From contig NZ_JANFYZ010000001.1 in assembly GCF_024460775.1 (NCBI RefSeq), forward strand, positions 1-64,000: 64,000 nt of DNA, in the 5' to 3' direction. A program made the position numbers and the translations under genes. Every line of letters starts with the position of its first letter. Position 1 is the first letter of the stretch. The DNA comes from Desulfovibrio desulfuricans (lineage in GTDB: Bacteria > Desulfobacterota > Desulfovibrionia > Desulfovibrionales > Desulfovibrionaceae). The notes beneath the pieces were generated by a model. It did no database searches, had not been told where the DNA came from, and worked only from the letters and a program-made list of their open reading frames with translations. Positions 26,598 through 35,283 of the stretch are shown here, one piece after another.

Positions 26598-27743
26598 ATG
26601 AAACTGGGTAAATTTCTTGCCGCGCTGGCTGGTCTGGCGCTGACCTTCGGCGTTGCCGGCCAGGCGCTTGCCGCTGATGCCGGTCCCATCAAAATCGGCG
26701 TGTACCTTCCCCTGACCGGGCAGAATGCCTTTGGCGGCCAGCTCGAACTTGAGGGCGTGCGTCTCGCCCATAAGGAAATGCCCAAGGTTCTTGACCGCCC
26801 CGTTGAACTGGTGGTGGTTGACAACAAGTCTGACAAGGTCGAAGCCGCCAACGCCGTGAAGCGCCTTGTGGAACGCGACAAAGTCGTGGCCCTTATCGGC
26901 ACCTACGGTTCCTCGCTGGCCATGGCTGGCGCTGAAGTGGCTGAAAAGGCCGCTGTTCCCGGCGTGGGCACCTCCTGCACCAACCCCCTTGTGACCCAGG
27001 GCAAGAAGTACTACTTCCGCGCCTGCTTCATCGATCCTTATCAGGGCGCTGCTGCCGCCACCTATGCCTATGAAACCCTCGGCTTCCGCAAGGCCGCCGT
27101 GCTCATGGACATGACCAGCGACTACGCCGTGGGCCTCTCCAGCTTCTTTACCCGCGATTTCAAGAAGCTCGGCGGCGAAATCGTGGCTACCCTCAAGTAC
27201 AGCTCCGGCGATCAGGACTTCACCGCCCAGCTGACCGAACTCATCGCCAAAAAGCCTGACATCGTCTTCATGCCCGCCTACTTTGCCGAAGGCGCCATCA
27301 TCATGAAGCAGGCCCGCGAACTGGGTGCCAAGTTCCGCCTCATGGGCGCGGACGCCATGGACAACCCCGACACCCTCAAGCTGGGCGGCAAGGCTGCGGA
27401 AGGCTTCCTGCACACCACCTTCCCCTACGACCCCGCCATGCCCAACATGAGCCCCGAAGCCAAGCGCTTCACCGAAGCGTGGAAGGCCGCCTATCCTGAC
27501 AAGGAAACCAACGTTAACGGCGCTCTTGGCTACAACACCTATTTCCTGATTCTTGACGCCATCAAGCGCGCCAACTCTTCTGATCCCAAGGCCATTACCA
27601 AGGCTCTGGCAGAAACCAAGGATCTGCCCACCGCTCTGGGCCTGCTGACCATCAACAAGACCCATGACGCAGAAATGCCCGTGGGCATCATTGAATACAA
27701 AGATGGCAAGCGCGTTTACGTGGGCGAAGTTACACCCAAATAA
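26598..27743 (+). CDS. livJ: Branched-chain amino acid ABC transporter, periplasmic binding protein
   Basis: 381 residues. A signal peptide ends in AGQALA before ADAGPIKIGVYLPLTGQNAFGG, the typical start of the type I periplasmic binding (Leu/Ile/Val) fold. Motifs such as GTYGSSLAMAGAEVAEKAAVP and ALGYNTYFLILDAI fit the family. GGAGGG precedes the ATG. Codon use is strongly biased, suggesting high expression. A terminator-like hairpin between it and the permease genes should allow more binding protein than membrane parts. It may bind other amino acids or amides. Confidence 0.93.
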   Translation: MKLGKFLAALAGLALTFGVAGQALAADAGPIKIGVYLPLTGQNAFGGQLELEGVRLAHKEMPKVLDRPVELVVVDNKSDKVEAANAVKRLVERDKVVALIGTYGSSLAMAGAEVAEKAAVPGVGTSCTNPLVTQGKKYYFRACFIDPYQGAAAATYAYETLGFRKAAVLMDMTSDYAVGLSSFFTRDFKKLGGEIVATLKYSSGDQDFTAQLTELIAKKPDIVFMPAYFAEGAIIMKQARELGAKFRLMGADAMDNPDTLKLGGKAAEGFLHTTFPYDPAMPNMSPEAKRFTEAWKAAYPDKETNVNGALGYNTYFLILDAIKRANSSDPKAITKALAETKDLPTALGLLTINKTHDAEMPVGIIEYKDGKRVYVGEVTPK

Positions 27744-27759
27744 GTAAACAACAGATCAA

Positions 27760-27793
27760 CCCCGCGGCGATATTCGCCGCGGGGTGCTTTTTT
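27760..27793 (+). terminator. Hairpin terminator/attenuator between the binding-protein and permease genes
   Basis: CCCCGCGGCGA and TCGCCGCGGGG form an 11-bp stem with a TAT loop, followed by TGCTTTTTT. Its position inside the operon suggests partial termination. Confidence 0.85.
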
Positions 27794-27866
27794 CATTTTT
27801 TTGCCGCTGTTCGAGCGGAAGGGCCTATTGTGGCCTTTTGTCCGTTGCGAGGCGCTGAGGTGGCCC

Positions 27867-28760
27867 ATGAGCCTTGATATGTTTTTGCAGCACTGCTTTA
27901 ACGCCCTGACCCTTGGGTCGCTGTATGCGCTGATCGCCATCGGCTACACCATGGTTTACGGCATCCTGCGCCTGATCAACTTTGCCCACGGCGATATTTT
28001 GATGATCGGCGCGTACTTTGTATTTTTCGGCACGTTCGCATTTGGCTGGCCCTGGGGTGTAGCCGCTGTTGTCGCCGTTCTTGGCGCCAGCGTGCTCGGC
28101 ATCCTTGTAGAAAGGATAGCCTACAGACCCTTGCGCGACGCCCCGCGTATTTCGGCGCTTATCAGCGCCATTGCCGTATCATTTTTTATTGAAAGCCTCG
28201 CCGTGGTGGTCTTTACAGGCCAGCCACGCCCCGTGTTGCAGCCCGAATGGCTGGTTTCTGAATGGCAGCTTGGCGGCATACGCATCCTGCCGCTTACGGC
28301 CTTTGTGCCGATCATGACCATCGTGCTTGTGGCCGTGCTTTTGTATGTGGTGTACCGCACAAAGCCCGGCCTCGCCATGCGCGCCATTTCAAAAGATATT
28401 GAAACCACGCGCCTTCTGGGTGTGCGGGTGGACAACATCATTGCCCTCACGTTTGGTATCGGCTCTGCACTGGCGGCGGCCTCGGGCATCATGTGGGCCT
28501 TGCGTTACCCGCAGGTGCACCCCTACATGGGCATCATGCCCGGCCTCAAGGCCTTTATTGCCGCAGTGTTCGGCGGCATCGGCTCCATTCAGGGCGCTGT
28601 TATCGGCGGTGTCGCCCTTGGCTTTGTTGAAATCATGACCGTGGCCTTTATGCCTGAGCTTTCGGGGTACCGCGACGCCTTCGCCTTTGTGCTGCTGGTG
28701 TTCGTGCTGCTGTTCAAGCCCACAGGGCTGCTGGGTGAGCGAATGGAGGAGAAAATCTAA
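27867..28760 (+). CDS. livH: Branched-chain amino acid ABC transporter permease LivH
   Basis: 297 residues; the start at 27867 has GAGG upstream. About eight membrane helices. FNALTLGSLYALIAIGYTMVYG and LRLINFAHGDILMIGAY are the LivH N-terminal signature. The coupling region GLKAFIAAVFGGIGSIQGAVIGG is near the C-terminus. Overlaps livM by one base (TAATG). Confidence 0.95.
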   Translation: MSLDMFLQHCFNALTLGSLYALIAIGYTMVYGILRLINFAHGDILMIGAYFVFFGTFAFGWPWGVAAVVAVLGASVLGILVERIAYRPLRDAPRISALISAIAVSFFIESLAVVVFTGQPRPVLQPEWLVSEWQLGGIRILPLTAFVPIMTIVLVAVLLYVVYRTKPGLAMRAISKDIETTRLLGVRVDNIIALTFGIGSALAAASGIMWALRYPQVHPYMGIMPGLKAFIAAVFGGIGSIQGAVIGGVALGFVEIMTVAFMPELSGYRDAFAFVLLVFVLLFKPTGLLGERMEEKI

Positions 28761-29797
28761 TGCGCCTGAACAGAAGCACCATTCTGAGCATTATGGTCAT
28801 GCTGCTGTTTGGCCTTGTGCTCTCCCAGGCAGAAAGCTTTCTCGGCGATTATCAGATTTATATCGCCAAACTCATTTTCATCAACGCCATTCTGGCGCTT
28901 TCGCTCAACCTGATCTACGGGTTTACCGGGCTCTTCTCTTTGGGGCATGCCGGGTTTATCGCCATTGGCGCGTATGTTTCGGCCTTGTGCATCCTGAGCC
29001 CCGAGCAGAAAGAAATGATGTGGATTCTTGAACCCATCATCTGGCCTTTCTCCGACCTGTTTACGCCTTTCTGGGTTTCTGCGCTGGCTGGCGGGCTGGT
29101 GGCCACCATCTTTGCCTTTATCATCGCCGTGCCAGTGCTGCGGCTTGGCGATGACTATCTTGGCATTGCCACCCTCGGCTTTGCGGAAATCATCCGCGTC
29201 ATGATCGTTAACGCTACGTCCATCACCAATGGTTCGCTGGGCATCAAGGGCATTCCAGGGCACGCCAGCCTGCTTTCGTGCTATATCTGGATGCTCTTCA
29301 CGCTCATAGTGCTTTCGCGGCTCATATTCAGCAATTTCGGAAACGTGATGCGCTGTATACGCGATAACGAAATCGCCGCCAGGGTCATGGGCATCAACGT
29401 GTTCCGCTACAAGGTGCTTTCGTTCTGCGTGGGCGCGTTTTTTGCCGGTGTGGGCGGGGCGCTGCTTGGCTCTCACCTCTCCACCATCGATCCCAAGATG
29501 TTCAACTTTTTGCTGACCTTCAACGTGCTTATGTTCGTTGTGGCTGGCGGTCTTGGCTCGCTGACGGGCAGCCTGCTCGGCGCCACGGTCATCACCATCC
29601 TGCTTGAATGGCTGCGCGCCATTGAAGAACCCATGGATCTGGGCTTTATTGAAATCCCCGGCATCCCCGGCATGCGTATGGTGGTGTTTTCGCTGGTGCT
29701 GCTGGCCATTATTCTTTATCGGCGCGAGGGCATCATGGGTACCCGTGAGCTGACCTGGAAATCAATGGGCGCGTTCTTCAGGAGGGGCAAGGCATGA
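28760..29797 (+). CDS. livM: Branched-chain amino acid ABC transporter permease LivM
   Basis: 345 residues with about ten membrane helices. LSLNLIYGFTGLFSLGHAGF and the EAA-like region MRCIRDNEIAARVMGINVF identify LivM. Translationally coupled to livH at its start and to livG at its end. Confidence 0.95.
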   Translation: MRLNRSTILSIMVMLLFGLVLSQAESFLGDYQIYIAKLIFINAILALSLNLIYGFTGLFSLGHAGFIAIGAYVSALCILSPEQKEMMWILEPIIWPFSDLFTPFWVSALAGGLVATIFAFIIAVPVLRLGDDYLGIATLGFAEIIRVMIVNATSITNGSLGIKGIPGHASLLSCYIWMLFTLIVLSRLIFSNFGNVMRCIRDNEIAARVMGINVFRYKVLSFCVGAFFAGVGGALLGSHLSTIDPKMFNFLLTFNVLMFVVAGGLGSLTGSLLGATVITILLEWLRAIEEPMDLGFIEIPGIPGMRMVVFSLVLLAIILYRREGIMGTRELTWKSMGAFFRRGKA

Positions 29798-30615
29798 GCG
29801 GTTTTAATCTGCCCAAGGCTCCCAATTACGAGGGCGCACTGCTGCTGGCCAAGGACGTAACCATGCGTTTTGGCGGCGTGACCGCCGTGAGCGATCTTTC
29901 CATCTCCCTGCCCAAAGGCGCCATTGCGGGCATTATCGGCCCCAACGGCGCTGGCAAAACTACAGCTTTCAACGTTCTGAGCGGTTTTTATACCCCGCAG
30001 GAAGGTGACGTGGTTTTTGACGGCAAGAGCGTGAAGGGCCTTGGCCCCTCGGAAATCTGCCGCATGGGCATGGCCCGCACTTTCCAGAATATCCGCCTGT
30101 CGCAGCAGATGACCGTGCTTGAAAACATCATGGTCGGCTGTCATGTGCGCCGCCGCTGCCCCTGGTGGATGGCCCCTCTGGGCATCCCCGCTTTTTATAA
30201 GGAAGAAGCGGCCATTGTGGAAAAAAGCAAGCAGCTTGCTGATCGGGTAAACCTGAGCGGCAACCTCAACGATCAGGCGGGCAGCCTGCCTTACGGCGCG
30301 CAGCGCAGGCTTGAGATTGCCCGCGCTCTGGCCACGGAGCCCAAACTGTTGCTGCTTGATGAACCCGCAGCGGGTATGAATCCGCAGGAAAGCCTGGATC
30401 TCATGCACTTTATCGGCCATATCCGTGACGAATTCGACCTCACCATTCTGCTGATTGAGCATGACATGAAGGTCGTCATGGGCGTGTGCCAGTACATCTG
30501 GGTCATGGAATACGGCGCCTTGATCGCCGAGGGCGAGCCGGAATCCATACGCAACAACCCCGTGGTTATCCGCGCCTATCTGGGTGAGGACGCCACGCTG
30601 GAAAAAGTCATTTAG
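29794..30615 (+). CDS. livG: Branched-chain amino acid ABC transporter ATPase LivG
   Basis: 273 residues. Walker A in IGPNGAGKTTAFN, signature region SLPYGAQRRLEIARAL (YGAQR in place of LSGGQ, usual for LivG), Walker B LLLLDEPAAGMNP, and the H-loop LLIEHDMKVVM. Starts in a four-base overlap with livM. Confidence 0.95.
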   Translation: MSGFNLPKAPNYEGALLLAKDVTMRFGGVTAVSDLSISLPKGAIAGIIGPNGAGKTTAFNVLSGFYTPQEGDVVFDGKSVKGLGPSEICRMGMARTFQNIRLSQQMTVLENIMVGCHVRRRCPWWMAPLGIPAFYKEEAAIVEKSKQLADRVNLSGNLNDQAGSLPYGAQRRLEIARALATEPKLLLLDEPAAGMNPQESLDLMHFIGHIRDEFDLTILLIEHDMKVVMGVCQYIWVMEYGALIAEGEPESIRNNPVVIRAYLGEDATLEKVI

Positions 30616-30771
30616 CCGTGACAAGGGCGGCGGAGCCTTGCTCCGTCTGCCCGTTGCGGCTTGCAAAGGCGCTGTTTGCCGCTCCTGTGCAGGAGCAAAC
30701 GGCCATACGCAGCAGATAGACATGCCCGGAAAGCTCTTCCGGCGCAGACCGACATATGGACAGGGTGCATC

Positions 30772-31494
30772 ATGCTTGAAATTCGTAATCTCCATGTGCG
30801 CTACGGCGGCATTCAGGCCGTTCAGGGCGTAAGCCTGAATATCCCGCGCGGCAGTATTGTGACGCTTATCGGGGCCAACGGCGCGGGCAAGAGCAGTATC
30901 ATCCGCTCCATTGCCGGCCTGAACAAAACCATCAGCGGCGACATCCTGCTGACCCGCCACGAGGGCGACGCCCCGGCTTCGCTCATGGGCCTCAAGCCCG
31001 AAGACATGGTGCGCAAGGGTATTTCTCTTTCGCCGGAAGGGCGGCGTATCCTGCCCCATCTGACGGTGGAGGAAAACCTGCACCTGGGCGCATATTCGCG
31101 CAGCGACAAGGCAGAGATAGCCCATGATATCGAGTGGGTTTACAGCCTGTTTCCCCGGCTTAAAGAACGTCTCTGGCAGAAGGGCGGCACGCTCTCCGGC
31201 GGCGAACAGCAGATGCTGGCCGTGGGCCGCGCGCTCATGAGCCGACCCGATCTGCTCATGCTTGACGAACCCTCTCTGGGGCTTGCTCCGCTGCTGGTGC
31301 GCGAGATTTTCGACATCGTCAAGCGCATCAACGAAGAGGGTAAAACCGTCCTGCTGGTGGAACAGAACGCCTTTGCGGCGCTTTCTGTGGCGCACTATGC
31401 CTACATTCTTGAAGTTGGCAGGGTGGTGCTTGAAGGCCCAGGCCGCGAGCTGCTTGAAAATCCCAAGGTCAAGGACGCCTACCTCGGCGGCTAG
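30772..31494 (+). CDS. livF: Branched-chain amino acid ABC transporter ATPase LivF
   Basis: 240 residues; the start at 30772 opens with MLEIRNLHVRYGG. Walker A IGANGAGKSSIIR, signature TLSGGEQQMLAVGRAL, Walker B LLMLDEPSLGLAP. The 156-base gap after livG has no gene. Last gene of the Liv operon, followed by a strong terminator. Confidence 0.95.
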   Translation: MLEIRNLHVRYGGIQAVQGVSLNIPRGSIVTLIGANGAGKSSIIRSIAGLNKTISGDILLTRHEGDAPASLMGLKPEDMVRKGISLSPEGRRILPHLTVEENLHLGAYSRSDKAEIAHDIEWVYSLFPRLKERLWQKGGTLSGGEQQMLAVGRALMSRPDLLMLDEPSLGLAPLLVREIFDIVKRINEEGKTVLLVEQNAFAALSVAHYAYILEVGRVVLEGPGRELLENPKVKDAYLGG

Positions 31495-31536
31495 ACCTGC
31501 TCCTGATTACAGACCGCGCTGATCTGGTCAACGCTC

Positions 31537-31568
31537 AAACCGGCAATCGTATGACTGCCGGTTTTTTG
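31537..31568 (+). terminator. Rho-independent terminator of the Liv operon
   Basis: AAACCGGCA pairs with TGCCGGTTT and is followed by a T-run. Confidence 0.85.
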
Positions 31569-31762
31569 TTGCTGCAGGCTTCGGCTAATTCAGCAAGGCG
31601 CGATCTCATATAACCGGGCCGCCGGGGTGAGCAAAATGCTGCGGCTTGCCACCCCGTGCCGGGGGTATTAGTATTCATGTTGGTTAAAAACAGTCCGGGG
31701 AGCAGGGCACTTGCTGCTTTTGCCTCTGCGACCTTGCGACTGCAAATCCATAAGGAGCAAAC

Positions 31763-34378
31763 ATGCAACGCATACTTCTGTTATTGCCCCTGCTGCTGGC
31801 CTTGCTGGCTGGCGCGGCCTCTGCCGCACCGGGCGAACAGCGAACCCTGACCAAACTGCCCAACGGGCTTTCCGTGTATATCATCAAGGACAGCCGCTTC
31901 CCCCTGGTGGCAACGCGCCTTTACGTGCGCACCGGGTCGGCCAATGAGGACGCCAAGCAGGCGGGCATCAGCCATTTGCTGGAGCACATGGTCTTCAAAG
32001 GTACAGAACACCGGCCCAAAGGCCAGGTGGCACGCGATGTGGAAGCCCTTGGCGGCTACCTCAACGCAGCTACCAGCTTTGACAAAACATGGTACATGAC
32101 GGACATGCCCGCCGCTCACTGGCGCATGGGCATGGACGTGGTGAAGGAAATGGCCTTTCAGGCCGCTCTGGATCCCAAGGAGCTGGAGTCGGAAAAAGAA
32201 GTGGTGATTTCCGAGCTTGAGCGCGATCAGGATTCGCCCATGAGCAGGCTGTTTGAAAGCCTGCAGGTGTCCACGCTCCAGAACACCCCCTACGGGCGGC
32301 CCATCATCGGCTTTAAGGAAACCGTGCGCGCCATCACCGCCGACGACCTGCGAGCCTATGTGCAGCGCTGGTATCAGCCGCAGAACATGATGTTGCTGGT
32401 GGCGGGCGATATTGACCCGCAGGCAGTGCTGCAACACGCGCAGGAACTTTTTGGCGGCATGGCCAACACCAACGATTTTGTTACGCCGCCGCAGGTTGAT
32501 TTGCTCACGGCCCCCGGCGGTCAGCGCGTTGAAGTGGTGCGCGGCCCCTGGAACAAGGTCTATCTGGGCATGGCCTTTCCTGCGCCAGCCCTGCGCGACC
32601 TGCGCTCTGTAGATCTGGACGTGCTGAGCTACCTGCTTGGCGGTGACGGCACCTCTCTGTTGAGCCGCAAATACGAGTATGAAAAACAGCTTGTGGACAG
32701 CATCAGCGTGGGCAACATGAGCCTTGAGCGTGCGGGCATGCTGTATATTACCGCCAATATGGCTCCGGAAAAGCTGGAGGCCTTCTGGCAGGGGCTGACC
32801 ACAGACCTTGCCAAACTCAAGGCCGCAGACTTCAAGCCCGAAGCCCTCAAGCGCGCCCGCTACAACCTTGAAGACAGCATGGACCGCTCGGCGGAAACGC
32901 TCAACGGCCTGGCCTCCTGGCTAGGCAGCGTCCAGTTTGAGCTGGGCGGCGATGTGGCGGAACAGAACCTGCGCTTCACCCAGCGCAATGTTTCGCAGCC
33001 GCAGGTACAGCAGGCCATTGACCTCTGGCTTGACCCCGGCAGGGCGCGGGTGCGTGTGCTTGCGCCTGAGAATGCCAAGCTGCCCGATCTGGAAGCCGTG
33101 CTGCAAAAGAACTGGCCCGGCAGCGCCGCTGCCAAAACAGCGCAGCAGGCTTCGGCTACTGCGGGTCAGCAGGAAGTGATCGATCTGGGGCAGGGACGTA
33201 CCGTCATTCTTATCCCTGATGCCACAGTGCCCTATGTGGCGGTTGATCTCATGCTGCCCGGCGGCAACGCCCTGCTGAAGCCCGACCAGCAGGGGCTGGC
33301 AGAATTGACGGCCAGCACCCTTGGCGATGGCAGCGGCAAACTGGATGCCCAGGCCATGGAACGCTATTTCGCTGACCGCGCGGCTTCACTCTCCGCCAAG
33401 GCGGGCCTGCAAACCTTTACAGTGTCCCTGACTGGCCCGGCCCGGTTTAATGCCGATTATTTCTCCATGCTGGGCGAGGTGCTGGGCAAGCCCCGCTTTG
33501 AAGCCAAGGAAATCAAGCGTGAAGCGGAAAACATGAAGGCCGCCATCCGCCAGCGGGCAGACAGGCCCACCTCCTTCCTGTTCTCGCGGGTGAATCCCTT
33601 CATCTTCCCCGGCGGGCAGCCCTACGGCTACGACAGTCTGGGTACGGAAGCGAACCTCTCCAGGTTTACGCCCAAGGATGTGCGCTCGTTCTGGGACAAG
33701 CAACTCGTGCAGCCCTGGGTGCTGGCAGTGGCAGGCGATTTTGACCGCGAGGCCGTGCTGGCCTTTGCTCGTACTCTGCCCACGCCAGACAAAAAGGATT
33801 TCTCCTTGCCCGCCCCCTCATGGGGTGATGCCCGCAACCTTGATCTGCATCTGCCGGGGCGCAATCAGGCCCACGTGCTCCAGATGTTCAAGGCTGTGCC
33901 TTACACCAGCCCGGATGCCCCGGCGCTCATGCTTTTGCAGTCTGTGCTTTCCGGGCAGAGCGGCCTGCTGTTCAGCCAGATGCGTGACGAGCAGGGCCTC
34001 GGATACACGGTCACGGCCTTTTACCGCGCCATGCCTCAGGCTGGCATGATGGCTTTTTACATTGGCACCACACCTGACAAGGTGGCGCAGGCGCGTGAAG
34101 GCTTTGCCAAGATTATTGCCGATATCAAGGCAAAACCCCTGCCTGCGGAATTGCTTGAAGCCGGGGCCAACCGCCTGCTTGGCGAATACTACCGCGACAA
34201 GCAAAGCCTTGGTTCCCGCGCGGGCGTGGCCGCCACAGACGCCGTGCTGGGCCTGCCACGTGATTTCAGCAAGTCGCTCATCGACAAAGCAGCCAAGCTG
34301 TCCCCTGAGGATATTCAGGCTGTGGCGCAGAAGTATCTGGACGACAAAAACCTCTACAACATGATCCTGCTGCCGTAG
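31763..34378 (+). CDS. M16 family zinc metallopeptidase (periplasmic, two-lobed)
   Basis: 871 residues; AAGGAG precedes the ATG. A signal peptide ends near AGAASA. The catalytic inverted zinc motif HxxEH is in ISHLLEHMVFKGTEH, with the downstream metal Glu in the ELESEKEVVISELERD region. The second M16 lobe (about residue 470 on) lacks the motif, as is usual for single-chain pitrilysin-type enzymes. It likely degrades peptides or processes proteins in the periplasm. It stands alone between the Liv operon and the riboswitch region. Confidence 0.9.
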   Translation: MQRILLLLPLLLALLAGAASAAPGEQRTLTKLPNGLSVYIIKDSRFPLVATRLYVRTGSANEDAKQAGISHLLEHMVFKGTEHRPKGQVARDVEALGGYLNAATSFDKTWYMTDMPAAHWRMGMDVVKEMAFQAALDPKELESEKEVVISELERDQDSPMSRLFESLQVSTLQNTPYGRPIIGFKETVRAITADDLRAYVQRWYQPQNMMLLVAGDIDPQAVLQHAQELFGGMANTNDFVTPPQVDLLTAPGGQRVEVVRGPWNKVYLGMAFPAPALRDLRSVDLDVLSYLLGGDGTSLLSRKYEYEKQLVDSISVGNMSLERAGMLYITANMAPEKLEAFWQGLTTDLAKLKAADFKPEALKRARYNLEDSMDRSAETLNGLASWLGSVQFELGGDVAEQNLRFTQRNVSQPQVQQAIDLWLDPGRARVRVLAPENAKLPDLEAVLQKNWPGSAAAKTAQQASATAGQQEVIDLGQGRTVILIPDATVPYVAVDLMLPGGNALLKPDQQGLAELTASTLGDGSGKLDAQAMERYFADRAASLSAKAGLQTFTVSLTGPARFNADYFSMLGEVLGKPRFEAKEIKREAENMKAAIRQRADRPTSFLFSRVNPFIFPGGQPYGYDSLGTEANLSRFTPKDVRSFWDKQLVQPWVLAVAGDFDREAVLAFARTLPTPDKKDFSLPAPSWGDARNLDLHLPGRNQAHVLQMFKAVPYTSPDAPALMLLQSVLSGQSGLLFSQMRDEQGLGYTVTAFYRAMPQAGMMAFYIGTTPDKVAQAREGFAKIIADIKAKPLPAELLEAGANRLLGEYYRDKQSLGSRAGVAATDAVLGLPRDFSKSLIDKAAKLSPEDIQAVAQKYLDDKNLYNMILLP

Positions 34379-34960
34379 GCGGCGTTTCGGGTTTGTTGAC
34401 GGGTCGCATCGGGTATCCGATTGTGCTTCCCTGCAAAACAACGGCGGAAGCGGAGTTGGGCCGATGCGGCCCCTTGTGTTTATTGGTTGTTACGGAATGC
34501 CCAATCACTGTTTGCGCGTACAAAAAAAGTTTTTATAAACGATATCTTCGGCAAGGGGCGGGCAAATAAAAATGTCAAGTCCGAGGTAAGTCCCCTTATG
34601 TGGAGGAGGCCGTCTTGAAAACCCGGCGTGGGTAGAGTAAGTTCTTGTCTGCGTTACGGGAACTGCTTTCTGAGGAAGGCTCGCCAGGTATCGGCTGCGG
34701 TCGCAGTGCCGGGGCCTGGGCGGCAGCGCCATGCGGGTATGATGCCTGAATTCATGGCGAAATGTTTCAGCAGCGCCAATCAAAGCCACACATGTTGCGG
34801 GTCGGGTTGCCTGATCTGGCATCAGTCAGGGCGAACATTTTTGTTCCCGCCCTCGCTGTTTTGCGGCCTTGATGTAGTGAAAAATTGGGCAGGCAAGAAA
34901 ATTCAATAGTGAATTCGCAGTGTTGCTACGGCACTAGGAGAGCTTTTTTGCGTGTGTTTA
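34379..34960. other. Intergenic region, no gene seen
   Basis: Nearly 600 bases between the peptidase gene and the riboswitch. Short frames exist on both strands but show no family. A hairpin-like AGGGCG/CGCCCT pair near 34830-34860 may contribute to termination of the peptidase transcript. TTGACA at 34961 marks the likely promoter of the riboswitch transcript. Confidence 0.45.
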
Positions 34961-34994
34961 TTGACAGGGTGCAATTCTTTTGAGATTTTCTAGA

Positions 34995-35145
34995 CATTGA
35001 AAGCGCCATGGAGCTTAATAGGGAATCCCCGTGAAAATCGGGAGCGGACCCGCCGCCGTGTGCCTGTTCAACACCGCTTTTCCTCGTGTGCCACTGGATA
35101 AAACCGGGAAGGCCGAAAAGCGGCAGGCAAGCCGGAAGACCTGCT
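34995..35145 (+). promoter_or_regulatory. Cobalamin (B12) riboswitch
   Basis: The conserved core is readable: AGGGAATCCCCGTGAAAATC, then GGGAGCGGACCCGCCGCCGTG, and the B12 box GCCGGAAGACCTGC at its end. A TTGACA element at 34961 lies upstream and a terminator downstream, just before nrdD. Cobalamin binding would be expected to reduce expression of the B12-independent class III reductase. The riboswitch call is firm; the OFF direction is inferred from the family and the terminator. Confidence 0.92.
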
Positions 35146-35225
35146 TTCAACCGTTCTAAGAAAGTGGAGCATCTGCAACGGGCTTTTGCAGATGAACCGT
35201 CAGAAAAGGGCCATTGATGGCCTCT

Positions 35226-35253
35226 CCGCCCGTTTTGTCCGGGCGGCCTTTTT
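35226..35253 (+). terminator. Terminator in the nrdD leader (riboswitch expression platform)
   Basis: CCGCCCG and CGGGCGG pair around a short loop and are followed by CCTTTTTG. It lies about 80 bases after the riboswitch core and 30 bases before the nrdD start, the expected place for transcriptional control. Confidence 0.75.
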
Positions 35254-35283
35254 GTTCATAGCCCACACGTTGGAGCGAAGTTC

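Noticed and set aside
34505-34822. Minus-strand 105-codon frame between the M16 peptidase and the riboswitch
   Set aside because: No recognisable family, no ribosome binding site, and amino-acid composition typical of a chance frame.
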